A DNA stretch of 51,634 nucleotides from the NCBI GenBank assembly GCA_002842985.1, contig PHEQ01000020.1:1-51634 (forward strand), in the 5' to 3' direction. Below, piece by piece: positions 43,630-51,634 of this stretch (position 1 is the first letter of the stretch; every line of letters begins with the position of its first letter). The notes under the pieces are model-generated. The model was not told where the DNA came from. It did no database searches and was given only the letters and a program-made list of their open reading frames with translations. Position numbers and translations under genes: made by a program. This DNA is from Alphaproteobacteria bacterium HGW-Alphaproteobacteria-1. GTDB lineage: Bacteria > Pseudomonadota > Alphaproteobacteria > Rhodobacterales > Rhodobacteraceae.

Positions 43630-44025
43630 TCAGAAGAGCGCTGCCAAGAGCATGAGGAGCGTGGCCGCGAAGCCCACGGCCCAGATGATCGAGCGGCCCG
43701 GGCGCAGGCCGAAGTAATAGGCGGGGATGTAGAGCACGCGCGCGGCGAGGTAGGTCCAGGCGCAGGCGGCGGTGACTTGGGTGGATTGATCGCTGAGCGT
43801 GATGGCGAGGACGGCGATGGTGAAGAGGATCAGCCCCTCGAAATGGTTGGAGAGCGCACGGCCAAGGCGGGCGGTTTTCGGCGAGAGTTGTTTTGATGGT
43901 TCCCGGTCGCGCGCGGACATGGTGTAGCCGGGTCCAAGCTCGAGATTGGCCGGGACCGCGTAGAGCAGGAATTGCACGGCTTGCAGGAGGGCGGCAAGGG
44001 TGAGGGCGGTGAGTTCGGGGGTCAT
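43630..44025 (-). CDS. MAPEG-family membrane protein
   Basis: 131 aa from ATG 44025. Four membrane helices; N-terminal MTPELTALTLAALLQAVQFL, the helix-2 motif ALSNHFEGLILFTIAV (N-H-x-E of MAPEG) and AARVLYIPAYYFGLRPGRSI (R-x-x-Y-I-P-A-Y). MAPEG proteins include glutathione-dependent membrane enzymes, but the bacterial substrate is unknown. The start lies one base after the preceding gene's stop and I see no good ribosome-binding site, so translation may depend on that gene. Confidence 0.85.
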   Translation of the reverse strand: MTPELTALTLAALLQAVQFLLYAVPANLELGPGYTMSARDREPSKQLSPKTARLGRALSNHFEGLILFTIAVLAITLSDQSTQVTAACAWTYLAARVLYIPAYYFGLRPGRSIIWAVGFAATLLMLLAALF

Positions 44026-44026
44026 T

Positions 44027-44428
44027 CTAATTACCAATTGACTTGATAACACCACCAATCAAGCCGCCGATTGCATCGCCAATCCGATGGTAGTCAACAC
44101 GTCCCTCACTAACGTCAGTCACAGCTTTCGAGAGCGGCTCTTTCTTCCCGCCTACTTCAATCTCCGTTCCCAATACGGTCATGCCTAGGGACGTTAAGGA
44201 GATGTTTTCGATTGACCCATTGGCGATGCCACCCATAGTTCTCGCGTATGCCCCAACCCTTATTAGGCCTTCATCTTCCAGCCACTTTACACACGGGTAA
44301 AAATGCGTTGCATACTCTTCGTCAAGTTCGAGATCGCTAAATTTCAATGACCAATGGCTCACGCCGTGATCCATCGCTTTTTCGAGTATTTTTGCCAATA
44401 CTCGATTCGTGCGCTCCATCGGCGTCAT
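44027..44428 (-). CDS. Hypothetical protein with low-GC, transferred appearance
   Basis: 133 aa: MTPMERTNRVLAKILEKAMDHG then HWSLKFSDLELDEEYATHFYP, resembling a winged-helix N-terminal half. It ends in a short glycine-zipper amphipathic tail (IGDAIGGLIGGVIKSIGN). Base composition is clearly lower in GC and codon use differs from both neighbours (many AAT, ACT, TTA-type codons). Its ATG overlaps the upstream stop (ATGA at 44425-44428) and its stop nearly abuts the MAPEG start, so it fits precisely into the operon. Function unknown. ATG 44419 is an alternative start. Confidence 0.7.
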   Translation of the reverse strand: MTPMERTNRVLAKILEKAMDHGVSHWSLKFSDLELDEEYATHFYPCVKWLEDEGLIRVGAYARTMGGIANGSIENISLTSLGMTVLGTEIEVGGKKEPLSKAVTDVSEGRVDYHRIGDAIGGLIGGVIKSIGN

Positions 44429-44631
44429 TGCGCGCCTGCTAGCGTCTCGCGCGCCTGAGCAATCGCGTCATCCACCGGACGGCCCTCGTCATGTGCCTTC
44501 ACGATCCGTTCGAGAACGGCGCGCAGGCGGGCGGCTTCGCCGGGGGCGGCGGGGCGGGCGCGGGCGAAGAACTCCGCGTCGAGGGGCGGGTTTTCGTCAA
44601 AGCCTTCGGGCGGCTTGGGACGTATGCTCAT
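44425..44631 (-). CDS. Small hypothetical protein (MSIRPKPPEGFDENPP type)
   Basis: 68 aa beginning MSIRPKPPEGFDENPPLDAEF then FARARPAAPGEA, followed by a helix LRAVLERIVKAHDEGRPVDDAIAQARETLAG. The DENPPL-x-x-x-FARARPA stretch recalls BrnA-type antitoxins, but there is no DNA-binding ribbon-helix-helix and no BrnT toxin nearby, so I make no functional call. GGAGGG at about 44639-44644 supports ATG 44631. The longer frame up to 44850 is not credible. Confidence 0.65.
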   Translation of the reverse strand: MSIRPKPPEGFDENPPLDAEFFARARPAAPGEAARLRAVLERIVKAHDEGRPVDDAIAQARETLAGAQ

Positions 44632-44752
44632 GGTATTTCCCTCCGGTTGGCCTTGCGCAGCGAGATTACGCGGATGCGGGGGCCGCGCCAAGCAGGAGGA
44701 TGGGCTGTGAGTGTGACGTTGCCGAATGACGCCCGGGGCGCTTGCGACCCGG

Positions 44753-44813
44753 GCAGCGCCCGACCGCCCCCCTCGGGCGGGCGCTTCTCGCCCACCCGGC
44801 GGTCGGGCGCTGC
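44753..44813 (-). repeat. Large perfect inverted repeat after odhB
   Basis: Arms GCAGCGCCCGACCGCC (44753-44768) and GGCGGTCGGGCGCTGC (44798-44813) are perfect 16-base complements around a 29-base centre that itself contains GGGCG/CGCCC. It lies 33 bases after the odhB stop, so it may end or stabilise the odh message. No U-run follows. The remainder of 44632-44846 holds no gene that I can support. Confidence 0.75.
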
Positions 44814-44846
44814 TCTCTGATCGGCAAGACACGCGCATGCGTTTGC

Positions 44847-46379
44847 TCACAAATCCATCAGCAACCGCCGGGGGTCTTCCAGCGCCTCTTTCACCCGCAC
44901 GAGGAAGGTCACCGCCCCTTTACCGTCGACGATCCGGTGATCGTAGCTGAGCGCCAGATACATCATCGGGCGCGCGACGATCTGGCCGTTCACGACCATC
45001 GGGCGGTCCTGGATCTTGTGCATCCCCAGAATGCCCGATTGCGGCGGGTTGAGGATGGGCGAGGACATGAGCGAGCCGTAGACGCCACCGTTGGAGATGG
45101 TGAAGGTGCCACCCTGCATTTCGGCCATGCTCAGCTTGCCATCACGGGCGCGGGCGCCTTTCTCGGCGATGGCCTTTTCGATGGCGGCAAAGCCCATCTG
45201 GTCCACGTCGCGGATCACCGGCACGACAAGGCCGGTGGGGGTGCCCGCGGCGATGCCCATATGGACGAAATTCTTGTAGACGATGTCGGTGCCGTCGATC
45301 TCGGCATTGACCTCGGGCACTTCTTTCAAGGCGTGCACGCAGGCCTTGGTGAAGAAGGACATGAAGCCGAGGCGCACGCCGTGTTTCTTGAAGAACTCGT
45401 CCTTGTACTGGTTACGCAGGGCCATCACCTCGGTCATGTCCACCTCGTTATAGGTGGTGAGCATGGCGGCGGTGTTCTGCGCATCCTTGAGGCGGCGGGC
45501 GATGGTCTGGCGCAGGCGGGTCATCTTGACGCGCTCCTCGCGGGCGGCATCCTCGGCCGGGCTGGGCGCGCGCGGGGCCTGTGCGGTCGGGGCGGGGGCG
45601 GCGGCGGGGGCCTGCGTGGCGGCGGCGGCCGCCTTGGCCACATCCTCTTTCATCACGCGCCCGTCACGGCCCGAGCCGGTGACCTGATCGCGGCTGACGC
45701 CCGCCTCGGCCATGGCCTTTTTCGCCGAAGGGGCGTCTTCGACATCCTTGCCCGAGGCTTTGGCCGGGCTTTCCTCTGCCGGGGCGGCGTCCGATTTGGC
45801 GGGGCTTGCCGCGCCCTCGCCCGAGGACATGACCGCAAGCTTGCCGCCTGCCTGCACGGTATCGCCCTCGCCCGCGAGGATTTCCGTCAGCGTGCCGGAG
45901 GCGGGGGCGGGCACCTCGACCGAGACCTTGTCGGTTTCGAGCTCGCACAGCATCTCGTCGGCCTCGACACGGTCGCCCACCTTCTTGAACCAGGTGGAAA
46001 CGGTGGCCTCGGTCACGCTTTCGCCAAGGGTGGGCACCATGACGTCGATGCTCTCGCCCGCGTCGGCGCTTTTCGCGGGCGCGGGGGCGTCTGTCTTTTT
46101 CTCGGCTTTTCTGTCGTCCCTGACCGGGGCGGACTTGGCGTCACCCTCCGTGATGGTGGCCAGCAGGGCATCGACGCCCACGGTCTCGCCCTCCTTGGCG
46201 ACGATCTCGCCCAGGGTGCCCGCCGTCGGGCTGGGGACCTCGACAGTGACCTTGTCGGTTTCAAGCTCGCACAGCATCTCGTCGGCGGCGACGGGATCGC
46301 CCGGTTTCTTGAACCAGGTGGCGACGGTGGCCTCGGTGACGGATTCGCCCAGGGTGGGGACGCGGACTTCGGTGCTCAT
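44847..46379 (-). CDS. odhB: 2-oxoglutarate dehydrogenase E2, dihydrolipoyl succinyltransferase
   Basis: 510 aa from ATG 46379 (shares a base with the odhA stop, TGATG; in-frame GTG 46382 is the alternative). Two lipoyl domains, each with ELETDKV (first lipoyl Lys at residue 43, second near 145), joined by Ala/Pro linkers. The E1/E3-binding domain is [19 protein letters not shown] then [14 protein letters not shown]. The catalytic core ends with [13 protein letters not shown]. coli SucB has one lipoyl domain; two are usual in this bacterial group. Confidence 0.97.
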   Translation of the reverse strand: MSTEVRVPTLGESVTEATVATWFKKPGDPVAADEMLCELETDKVTVEVPSPTAGTLGEIVAKEGETVGVDALLATITEGDAKSAPVRDDRKAEKKTDAPAPAKSADAGESIDVMVPTLGESVTEATVSTWFKKVGDRVEADEMLCELETDKVSVEVPAPASGTLTEILAGEGDTVQAGGKLAVMSSGEGAASPAKSDAAPAEESPAKASGKDVEDAPSAKKAMAEAGVSRDQVTGSGRDGRVMKEDVAKAAAAATQAPAAAPAPTAQAPRAPSPAEDAAREERVKMTRLRQTIARRLKDAQNTAAMLTTYNEVDMTEVMALRNQYKDEFFKKHGVRLGFMSFFTKACVHALKEVPEVNAEIDGTDIVYKNFVHMGIAAGTPTGLVVPVIRDVDQMGFAAIEKAIAEKGARARDGKLSMAEMQGGTFTISNGGVYGSLMSSPILNPPQSGILGMHKIQDRPMVVNGQIVARPMMYLALSYDHRIVDGKGAVTFLVRVKEALEDPRRLLMDL

Positions 46380-49342
46380 CACGTGTTTCCTTCGATGGTC
46401 AGCGCGGCATCCACCAGCGCCTCTTGTTGTGCTTTATGCTGCTTGGCGAGGCCCGTGGCGGGCGAGGCGGCAGCGGGGCGGCCGGCATAGACCGGGCGCT
46501 TGTGCTTGGCGTCGATGCGCGTGAGCACCCATTCGATATTCGGCTCGATGAAGGACCAGGCCCCCTGGTTCTTGGGTTCTTCCTGGCACCAGACCATTTC
46601 CGCGCCCTTGAAGCGCTCCAGCTCCTTGACCATCGACATGGCGGGGAAGGGGTAGAACTGTTCGACCCGGAGCAGATAGACATCCTTGATGCCGCGCCGG
46701 TCGCGTTCCTCGAGCAGGTCGTAATAGACCTTGCCCGAGCACATGACGACGCGGCGGATCTTCTTGTCGGCGACAAGCTTTGTCTCCGAATTCCCGTATT
46801 GCGCATCGTCCCACAGCACCCGGTGGAAAGAGGAGCCGGTGACGAAATCCGACGCTTTGGACACCGCCATCTTGTGCCGCAGAAGCGATTTCGGCGTCAT
46901 CAGGATGAGCGGCTTGCGGAAGGTGCGATAAAGCTGGCGGCGCAGGATGTGGAAGTAGTTGGCCGGCGTGGTGCAATTTGCCACGATCCAGTTGTCGCCG
47001 CCGCACATGGTCAGAAACCGTTCCAGCCGGGCGGAAGAGTGTTCCGGCCCCTGCCCCTCATAGCCATGCGGCAGCAGGCAGACGAGGCCCGACATGCGCA
47101 GCCATTTCGATTCCCCCGAAGAGATGAACTGGTCGAACATGATCTGCGCACCGTTGGCGAAATCGCCGAACTGCGCCTCCCAGAGGGTGAGCGCCTTGGG
47201 CTCGGCCAGTGAATAACCATACTCGAAGCCAAGCACGGCATATTCGGAAAGCATCGAATCGATGACCTCGTATTGCGCCTGGCCCTCGCGGATATTGTTG
47301 AGGGGGTAATACCGCTCTTCGGTATCCTGATCGATGAAGGCGGAATGGCGCTGGCTGAAGGTGCCGCGCGTGCTGTCCTGTCCCGAGAGGCGGACGCGGT
47401 AGCCTTCGGTCAGCAGCGAGCCGAAGGCCAGCGCCTCGGCGGTGGCCCAGTCAAACCCCTCGCCGGTCTCGAACATCTGGCGCTTGGCCTCGAGCAGGCG
47501 ATCGACCGTCTTGTGAACGGTGACCCCCTCGGGCACATGGGTCAGCGCCGCGCCCACCTCCTTGAAGGTTTCGGACGGAATCGCCGTCTCGCCGCGCTCA
47601 TACTTGCCCTTGTGCGGGTTGAGGTCGGACCATTTGCCGTCAAGCCAGTCGGCCTTGTTCGGGCGGTAATCCTTGCCCGCCTCGAACTCGTCGGCAAGGA
47701 AGGACTGGAACGCGGCCTTGAGATCCTCGACCTCGCCCTCGGGGATGAGACCGTCCTTCACCAGCCGGTCGGTATAGAGCGCGAGCGTGGTTTTCTGCTG
47801 CTTGATCTTTTTATACATCAAGGGGTTGGTGAACATCGGCTCATCCCCCTCGTTATGGCCGAAGCGGCGATAGCAGATGATGTCGATCACCACGTCCTTG
47901 TGGAATTTCTGGCGGAATTCCGTGGCGACGCGGGCGGCATGGACGACCGCCTCGGGATCATCGCCGTTGACGTGGAAAATCGGCGCCTCGACCATCAGCG
48001 CGATATCGGTCGGATAGGGCGAGGAGCGCGAAAAATGCGGCGCTGTGGTGAACCCGATCTGGTTGTTGACCACGATATGTATCGTGCCGCCGGTGCGGTG
48101 CCCCTTGAGGCCCGAGAGACCGAAACATTCCGCAACCACGCCCTGACCGGCAAAGGCCGCGTCGCCGTGCAAGAGGATCGGCAGGACCTTGGTGCGCTCG
48201 GCATCGTTCAGCTGGTCCTGCTTGGCGCGGACCTTGCCGATCACCACCGGGTTGACCGCCTCGAGGTGCGAGGGGTTCGCCGTCAGCGACAGGTGGACGG
48301 TGTTGCCGTCGAACTCGCGGTCCGAAGAGGCCCCGAGATGGTATTTCACGTCGCCCGAGCCGTCGACATCCTCGGGTTTGAAGCTGCCGCCCTGAAATTC
48401 GTTGAACAGTGCGCGATAGGGCTTGCCCATGACATTGGCCAATACGTTTAGACGCCCGCGATGCGGCATCCCGATGACGATGTCCCGAACACCCAACTGC
48501 CCGCCGCGCTTGATGATCTGCTCCATCGCCGGAATGAGGCTCTCGCCGCCGTCGAGGCCGAAACGCTTGGTGCCCATGTATTTGACATGGAGATATTTCT
48601 CGAAGCCCTCGGCCTCCACCAGCTTGTTCAGGATCGCCTTGCGGCCCCGCCGGGTAAAGGAGATTTCCTTGTCATAGCCCTCGATCCGCTCCTTGAGCCA
48701 GGCGGCCTGCTCGGGGTCGGAGATGTGCATGTATTGCAGCGCGAAGGTGCCGCAATAGGTGCGGCGGACGATGGCGAGGATCTCGCGCAGGCTGGCGATT
48801 TGCAGGCCAAGCACATTGTCGATGAAGATCGGCCGGTCCATGTCGGCCTCGGTGAAGCCGTAGGATTTCGGGTCAAGCTCGGGCTGGTGGCTTTGCTCGC
48901 GCAGGCCGAGCGGGTCGAGATCGGCGATAAGGTGACCCCGGATGCGATAGGCGCGGATCAGCATGAGCGCGCGCACGGAATCGAGCACCGCGCGCTTGAT
49001 CGCCTCGTCGCTGACCTTGACACCCTTCTCGGCGGCCTTGGCGGCAATCTTGTTGCCCGCGTCCCTCGCCTCGGGTTCGGCCGGCCATTCGCCGGTCAGC
49101 GCGGCGGTAAGGTCGTCATTCGGGACGGGTGGCCAGTCGCTGCGCGCCCAGGAAGCCCCTTGTGCCTCTCGCCGCACATCCTCGTGCCCGTCGCCCAACT
49201 GGTCGAAGAAGGCGCGCCACGCCTCATCGACGGCACCCGGATCATGGGCGTAGCGGGCGTAGAGCTGTTCGAGATATTCGGCATTTGCCCCTTGCATGAA
49301 GGAAGAGGCGTGAAACTGGTCGTTGGGGGATTGGTCGGTCAT
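46379..49342 (-). CDS. odhA: 2-oxoglutarate dehydrogenase E1 component
   Basis: 987-aa thiamine-diphosphate enzyme decarboxylating 2-oxoglutarate. N-terminal peptide [22 protein letters not shown] (E2 contact) is intact. Active-site segments [19 protein letters not shown] and [19 protein letters not shown] contain the ThDP region, and [20 protein letters not shown] is a conserved substrate-site block. Full length compared with the family. A GC hairpin lies between it and sucD upstream. Confidence 0.98.
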   Translation of the reverse strand: MTDQSPNDQFHASSFMQGANAEYLEQLYARYAHDPGAVDEAWRAFFDQLGDGHEDVRREAQGASWARSDWPPVPNDDLTAALTGEWPAEPEARDAGNKIAAKAAEKGVKVSDEAIKRAVLDSVRALMLIRAYRIRGHLIADLDPLGLREQSHQPELDPKSYGFTEADMDRPIFIDNVLGLQIASLREILAIVRRTYCGTFALQYMHISDPEQAAWLKERIEGYDKEISFTRRGRKAILNKLVEAEGFEKYLHVKYMGTKRFGLDGGESLIPAMEQIIKRGGQLGVRDIVIGMPHRGRLNVLANVMGKPYRALFNEFQGGSFKPEDVDGSGDVKYHLGASSDREFDGNTVHLSLTANPSHLEAVNPVVIGKVRAKQDQLNDAERTKVLPILLHGDAAFAGQGVVAECFGLSGLKGHRTGGTIHIVVNNQIGFTTAPHFSRSSPYPTDIALMVEAPIFHVNGDDPEAVVHAARVATEFRQKFHKDVVIDIICYRRFGHNEGDEPMFTNPLMYKKIKQQKTTLALYTDRLVKDGLIPEGEVEDLKAAFQSFLADEFEAGKDYRPNKADWLDGKWSDLNPHKGKYERGETAIPSETFKEVGAALTHVPEGVTVHKTVDRLLEAKRQMFETGEGFDWATAEALAFGSLLTEGYRVRLSGQDSTRGTFSQRHSAFIDQDTEERYYPLNNIREGQAQYEVIDSMLSEYAVLGFEYGYSLAEPKALTLWEAQFGDFANGAQIMFDQFISSGESKWLRMSGLVCLLPHGYEGQGPEHSSARLERFLTMCGGDNWIVANCTTPANYFHILRRQLYRTFRKPLILMTPKSLLRHKMAVSKASDFVTGSSFHRVLWDDAQYGNSETKLVADKKIRRVVMCSGKVYYDLLEERDRRGIKDVYLLRVEQFYPFPAMSMVKELERFKGAEMVWCQEEPKNQGAWSFIEPNIEWVLTRIDAKHKRPVYAGRPAAASPATGLAKQHKAQQEALVDAALTIEGNT

Positions 49343-49385
49343 CTCTGGTTTTCTCCCGCAGGGTGCGCGGCCCCGCCTTGTGAAC

Positions 49386-49408
49386 GGGGGCGGGTCCGGC
49401 CCGCCCCC
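49386..49408 (-). repeat. GC hairpin between sucD and odhA
   Basis: GGGGGCGGG-TCCGG-CCCGCCCCC, a perfect 9-bp stem 8 bases after the sucD stop and about 45 bases before odhA. Without a U-run it is more likely a stabiliser or a partial terminator that sets the SucCD to OdhAB ratio. Confidence 0.55.
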
Positions 49409-49415
49409 TGCCTTG

Positions 49416-50297
49416 TCAGCCGATGGCCTTGAGGACGGCCTCGCCGAGGCTTGCGGGGCTTTCGGCGACGGTGATCCCGGCGGATTTCATCGCCTCGATC
49501 TTGTCCTCGGCCCCGCCCTTGCCGCCCGCGACGATGGCGCCCGCGTGGCCCATGCGGCGGCCCGGCGGGGCGGTGCGCCCGGCGATGAAGCCTGCCGTGG
49601 GTTTCCAGCGGCCGCGTTTCTTTTCGTCTTTCAGGAACTGCGCCGCCTCTTCTTCCGCGCTGCCGCCGATCTCGCCGATCATGATGATCGACTGCGTTTC
49701 GTCATCGGCGAGGAACCATTCGAGCACGTCGATATGCTCGGTCCCCTTGATCGGATCGCCGCCGATACCGACGCAGGTGGATTGGCCAAGACCCACGTCC
49801 GAGGTCTGCTTGACCGCCTCATAGGTCAGCGTGCCCGAGCGGCTGACCACGCCCACCGACCCGCGCCGGTGGATATGGCCGGGCATGATACCGATCTTGC
49901 AGGCGTCCGGCGTGATGATGCCGGGGCAGTTGGGGCCGATAAGCCGCGATTTCGAGCCCTCCAGCGCCCGCTTGACGCGCATCATGTCCAAAACCGGAAT
50001 GCCTTCGGTGATGCACACGATCAATTCCATCTCGGCATCGATCGCCTCGAGGATCGAGTCCGCGGCAAAGGGCGGCGGCACGTAGATGACGCTCGCATTG
50101 GCTTGCGTTACGGCCTTGGCCTCATGCACCGAGTTGAACACCGGCAGGTCGAGATGCGTGGTGCCGCCCTTGCCGGGGGTCACGCCGCCGACCATCTTGG
50201 TGCCATAGGCGATGGCCTGCTCGGAATGGAATGTGCCCTGGCTGCCGGTGAGGCCCTGACAGATCACTTTTGTATTTTCGTCTACGAGGACTGCCAT
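49416..50297 (-). CDS. sucD: Succinyl-CoA synthetase alpha subunit
   Basis: 293 aa from ATG 50297 ([21 protein letters not shown]). CoA-binding Rossmann motif [20 protein letters not shown]; second domain with [20 protein letters not shown] and the phospho-histidine in [20 protein letters not shown]. Makes ATP or GTP from succinyl-CoA together with SucC. The frame extends past the start but without support. Unusually, a methyltransferase gene separates it from sucC. Confidence 0.97.
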   Translation of the reverse strand: MAVLVDENTKVICQGLTGSQGTFHSEQAIAYGTKMVGGVTPGKGGTTHLDLPVFNSVHEAKAVTQANASVIYVPPPFAADSILEAIDAEMELIVCITEGIPVLDMMRVKRALEGSKSRLIGPNCPGIITPDACKIGIMPGHIHRRGSVGVVSRSGTLTYEAVKQTSDVGLGQSTCVGIGGDPIKGTEHIDVLEWFLADDETQSIIMIGEIGGSAEEEAAQFLKDEKKRGRWKPTAGFIAGRTAPPGRRMGHAGAIVAGGKGGAEDKIEAMKSAGITVAESPASLGEAVLKAIG

Positions 50298-50387
50298 GTT
50301 TTCCTGGCTCCTTACTGTGATGTTAGCGTTTGCCTCAAAGTCATCGGGACGATGGTTGCGGCGGATTTCTGGTATCAAATTCTGGCA

Positions 50388-51065
50388 TCAAGTGGTTCCC
50401 GCACCGGCTGCGTGGCGCTCCAGCGCCCCGACCACCTGCGCACGCGACCAGACGCCCATAGAGCGTTGGCGCCGCCCACGGCTGGTATCGAGATAAGCCG
50501 GATCGAGTTTGATGTCTCCGGTCTCGGAAAAGGTTTCGAGCGGATCGGGAAAGTTGAATGGAGCCGCACAGGGATTGAAAGGCGCAAAACCGCCATTCTT
50601 ATGAAGCCGACGATTCACCGTGGTATGGTGCATTGTGGTGAGCAGGTAGGGAATGCCACTCTTCGCGAAGTTCTTGAAAAAGGTCCAGCGCAGCCACCAT
50701 TTCAGGTGAAACAGGCAGTCGCGACACATCATCATATCCGCCTCCGGCAAGGGATCGGAGGTGATATCCAGATGCACAAAGCTGCGCCCCGCGCCAGCAT
50801 GTCGGAGAGCTACGGCATCCAGCACTTCGCGGGAAATGTCCCCGCCGATATACGTCACGCCTGACAAGTCTACGTGCTGCATCCAGAACCAGTCACCACA
50901 GGGTGCATCAAGAAACGTCCTCACCTCGTAGCGTTCCAGCACGCCCGGCAGGGCGTCACGCACCGCTTGAGTGGCCGCGAGTGTGGAACCGGCGCCGGAC
51001 CGCGAGTCTGCCTTCCGACCGGACCAGTCCTTTTGCTCGAATTCACTCCTCAGATCATCACGCAT
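50388..51065 (-). CDS. Class I SAM-dependent methyltransferase inserted between sucC and sucD
   Basis: 225 aa. SAM-binding loop [20 protein letters not shown], motif II-like [12 protein letters not shown], and a catalytic-region strand [15 protein letters not shown], then [12 protein letters not shown]. The C-terminal part [21 protein letters not shown] suggests a substrate-binding cap. No membrane helix or signal. The substrate is unknown; small-molecule or glycan methylation are possible. It lies about 40 bases after sucC and 90 before sucD, same strand. sucC and sucD are usually adjacent, so it is an intruder. Confidence 0.78.
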   Translation of the reverse strand: MRDDLRSEFEQKDWSGRKADSRSGAGSTLAATQAVRDALPGVLERYEVRTFLDAPCGDWFWMQHVDLSGVTYIGGDISREVLDAVALRHAGAGRSFVHLDITSDPLPEADMMMCRDCLFHLKWWLRWTFFKNFAKSGIPYLLTTMHHTTVNRRLHKNGGFAPFNPCAAPFNFPDPLETFSETGDIKLDPAYLDTSRGRRQRSMGVWSRAQVVGALERHAAGAGTT

Positions 51066-51105
51066 GGAATTTCCTTCTGCGACGCATCGACCAACCTGTC
51101 CGCGC

Positions 51106-51634
51106 TCACCCCTTCACGGCCTTCACGATTTTCTGCGCGCCATCCTTCAGATCATCGGCGGCGATGACGTCGAGGCCGGAAGAGTTGATGATCTCCTTGC
51201 CCTTCTCGACATTCGTGCCTTCGAGCCGGACAACCAGCGGCACCTTCAGCCCCACTTCCTTGACCGCCGCCACCACGCCCTCGGCGATCACATCGCAACG
51301 CATGATGCCGCCGAAGATGTTGACGAGAATGCCTTTGACCTGCGGATCAGAGGTGATGATCTTGAAAGCCTCGGTGACCTTTTCCTTGGTCGCCCCGCCG
51401 CCCACGTCAAGAAAGTTGGCGGGCTCCGCGCCATAAAGCTTGATGATGTCCATTGTCGCCATCGCCAGGCCCGCGCCGTTGACCATGCAACCGATCTCGC
51501 CGTCCAGGGCGATGTAGTTGAGGTCATATTTCGACGCCTCAAGCTCCTTGGGGTCCTCTTCGGTGGTGTCGCGCAACTCGGCAATGTCCGCATGGCGGTA
51601 GATGGCGTTGGAATCGAACCCCATCTTGGCGTCG
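51106..51634 (-). CDS. sucC: Succinyl-CoA synthetase beta subunit (3' part; cut by window edge)
   Basis: Only the last roughly 175 residues are present; the frame runs off the window end (reading [20 protein letters not shown]...). Recognisable blocks: [23 protein letters not shown] (ATP-grasp end), [19 protein letters not shown] and [18 protein letters not shown], ending [10 protein letters not shown]. It pairs with SucD. Its promoter and start lie outside the window. Confidence 0.96.
   Translation of the reverse strand, partial: DAKMGFDSNAIYRHADIAELRDTTEEDPKELEASKYDLNYIALDGEIGCMVNGAGLAMATMDIIKLYGAEPANFLDVGGGATKEKVTEAFKIITSDPQVKGILVNIFGGIMRCDVIAEGVVAAVKEVGLKVPLVVRLEGTNVEKGKEIINSSGLDVIAADDLKDGAQKIVKAVKG

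Noticed and set aside
44425..44631. BrnA antitoxin of a BrnTA system
   Set aside because: Only a short DENPPL...FARARPA resemblance; no ribbon-helix-helix and no BrnT gene adjacent.

Overview
The window is a high-GC chromosomal stretch from an alphaproteobacterium, most likely a marine or halotolerant member of the Rhodobacteraceae (Roseobacter group). I infer this from protein style (RpoB/RpoC, SdhABCD, a two-lipoyl-domain OdhB), from gene orders such as tRNA-Trp/secE/nusG/rplKAJL/rpoBC, sdhCDAB and sucCD-odhAB-lpd, and from ectoine and glycolate-oxidase operons. Nothing in the sequence names a species.

Layout. (1) 1-225: AT-rich leader, possibly the end of a truncated gene. (2) 226-3967: ectA-ectB-ectC-ask, the compatible-solute operon with its own aspartokinase, ending in a strong hairpin shared with a convergent hsp20. 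(3) 4013-10182, minus strand: Hsp20, two tandem secreted trypsin-like proteases, then glcD-glcE-glcF. (4) 10303-11807, plus: a HemJ/CopD-like membrane protein, a DUF599-type membrane protein and a small secreted protein. (5) 11814-15732, minus: sitABCD-type manganese (or iron) ABC importer whose first permease carries a DtxR-like C-terminal domain. It is preceded by two perfect palindromes and diverges from (6) 15935-19783, an Opp/Dpp/Nik-type ABC transporter (two permeases and a fused double ATPase) with no binding protein. (7) 19896-34226, minus: rpoC, rpoB, rplL, rplJ, rplA, rplK, nusG, a two-gene cassette, secE, a membrane protein and tRNA-Trp. (8) 34298-37994, minus: sdhC-sdhD-sdhA-lipoprotein-sdhB, with three TGTGATCACA sites upstream. 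(9) 38277-42129: ubiK (minus), lgt-midA-pgeF (plus) and a GT2 glycosyltransferase (minus). (10) 42143-51634, minus: sucC (cut by the window edge), a methyltransferase, sucD, odhA, odhB, three small genes and lpdA, i.e. the 2-oxoglutarate-to-succinate part of the TCA cycle.

How the parts work together: regions 8 and 10 encode consecutive TCA steps (2-oxoglutarate dehydrogenase, succinyl-CoA synthetase, succinate dehydrogenase). Region 7 is the core transcription/translation block. Regions 2 and 5 serve osmotic and metal homeostasis.

The most interesting candidate for something undescribed is the pair at 31816-33005. A helical protein ending in a glycine-zipper membrane domain is translationally coupled (TGATG) to a 148-aa partner. 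The pair sits between secE and nusG, genes that are normally adjacent, and has its own terminator. I interpret it, without proof, as an orphan pore-forming toxin-like/immunity-like pair. Other intruders in core operons are a low-GC gene at 44027-44428, a methyltransferase at 50388-51065 between sucD and sucC, and a lipoprotein between sdhA and sdhB. No rRNA, CRISPR array, transposase or integrase was seen. No gene-free gap exceeds about 300 bases.
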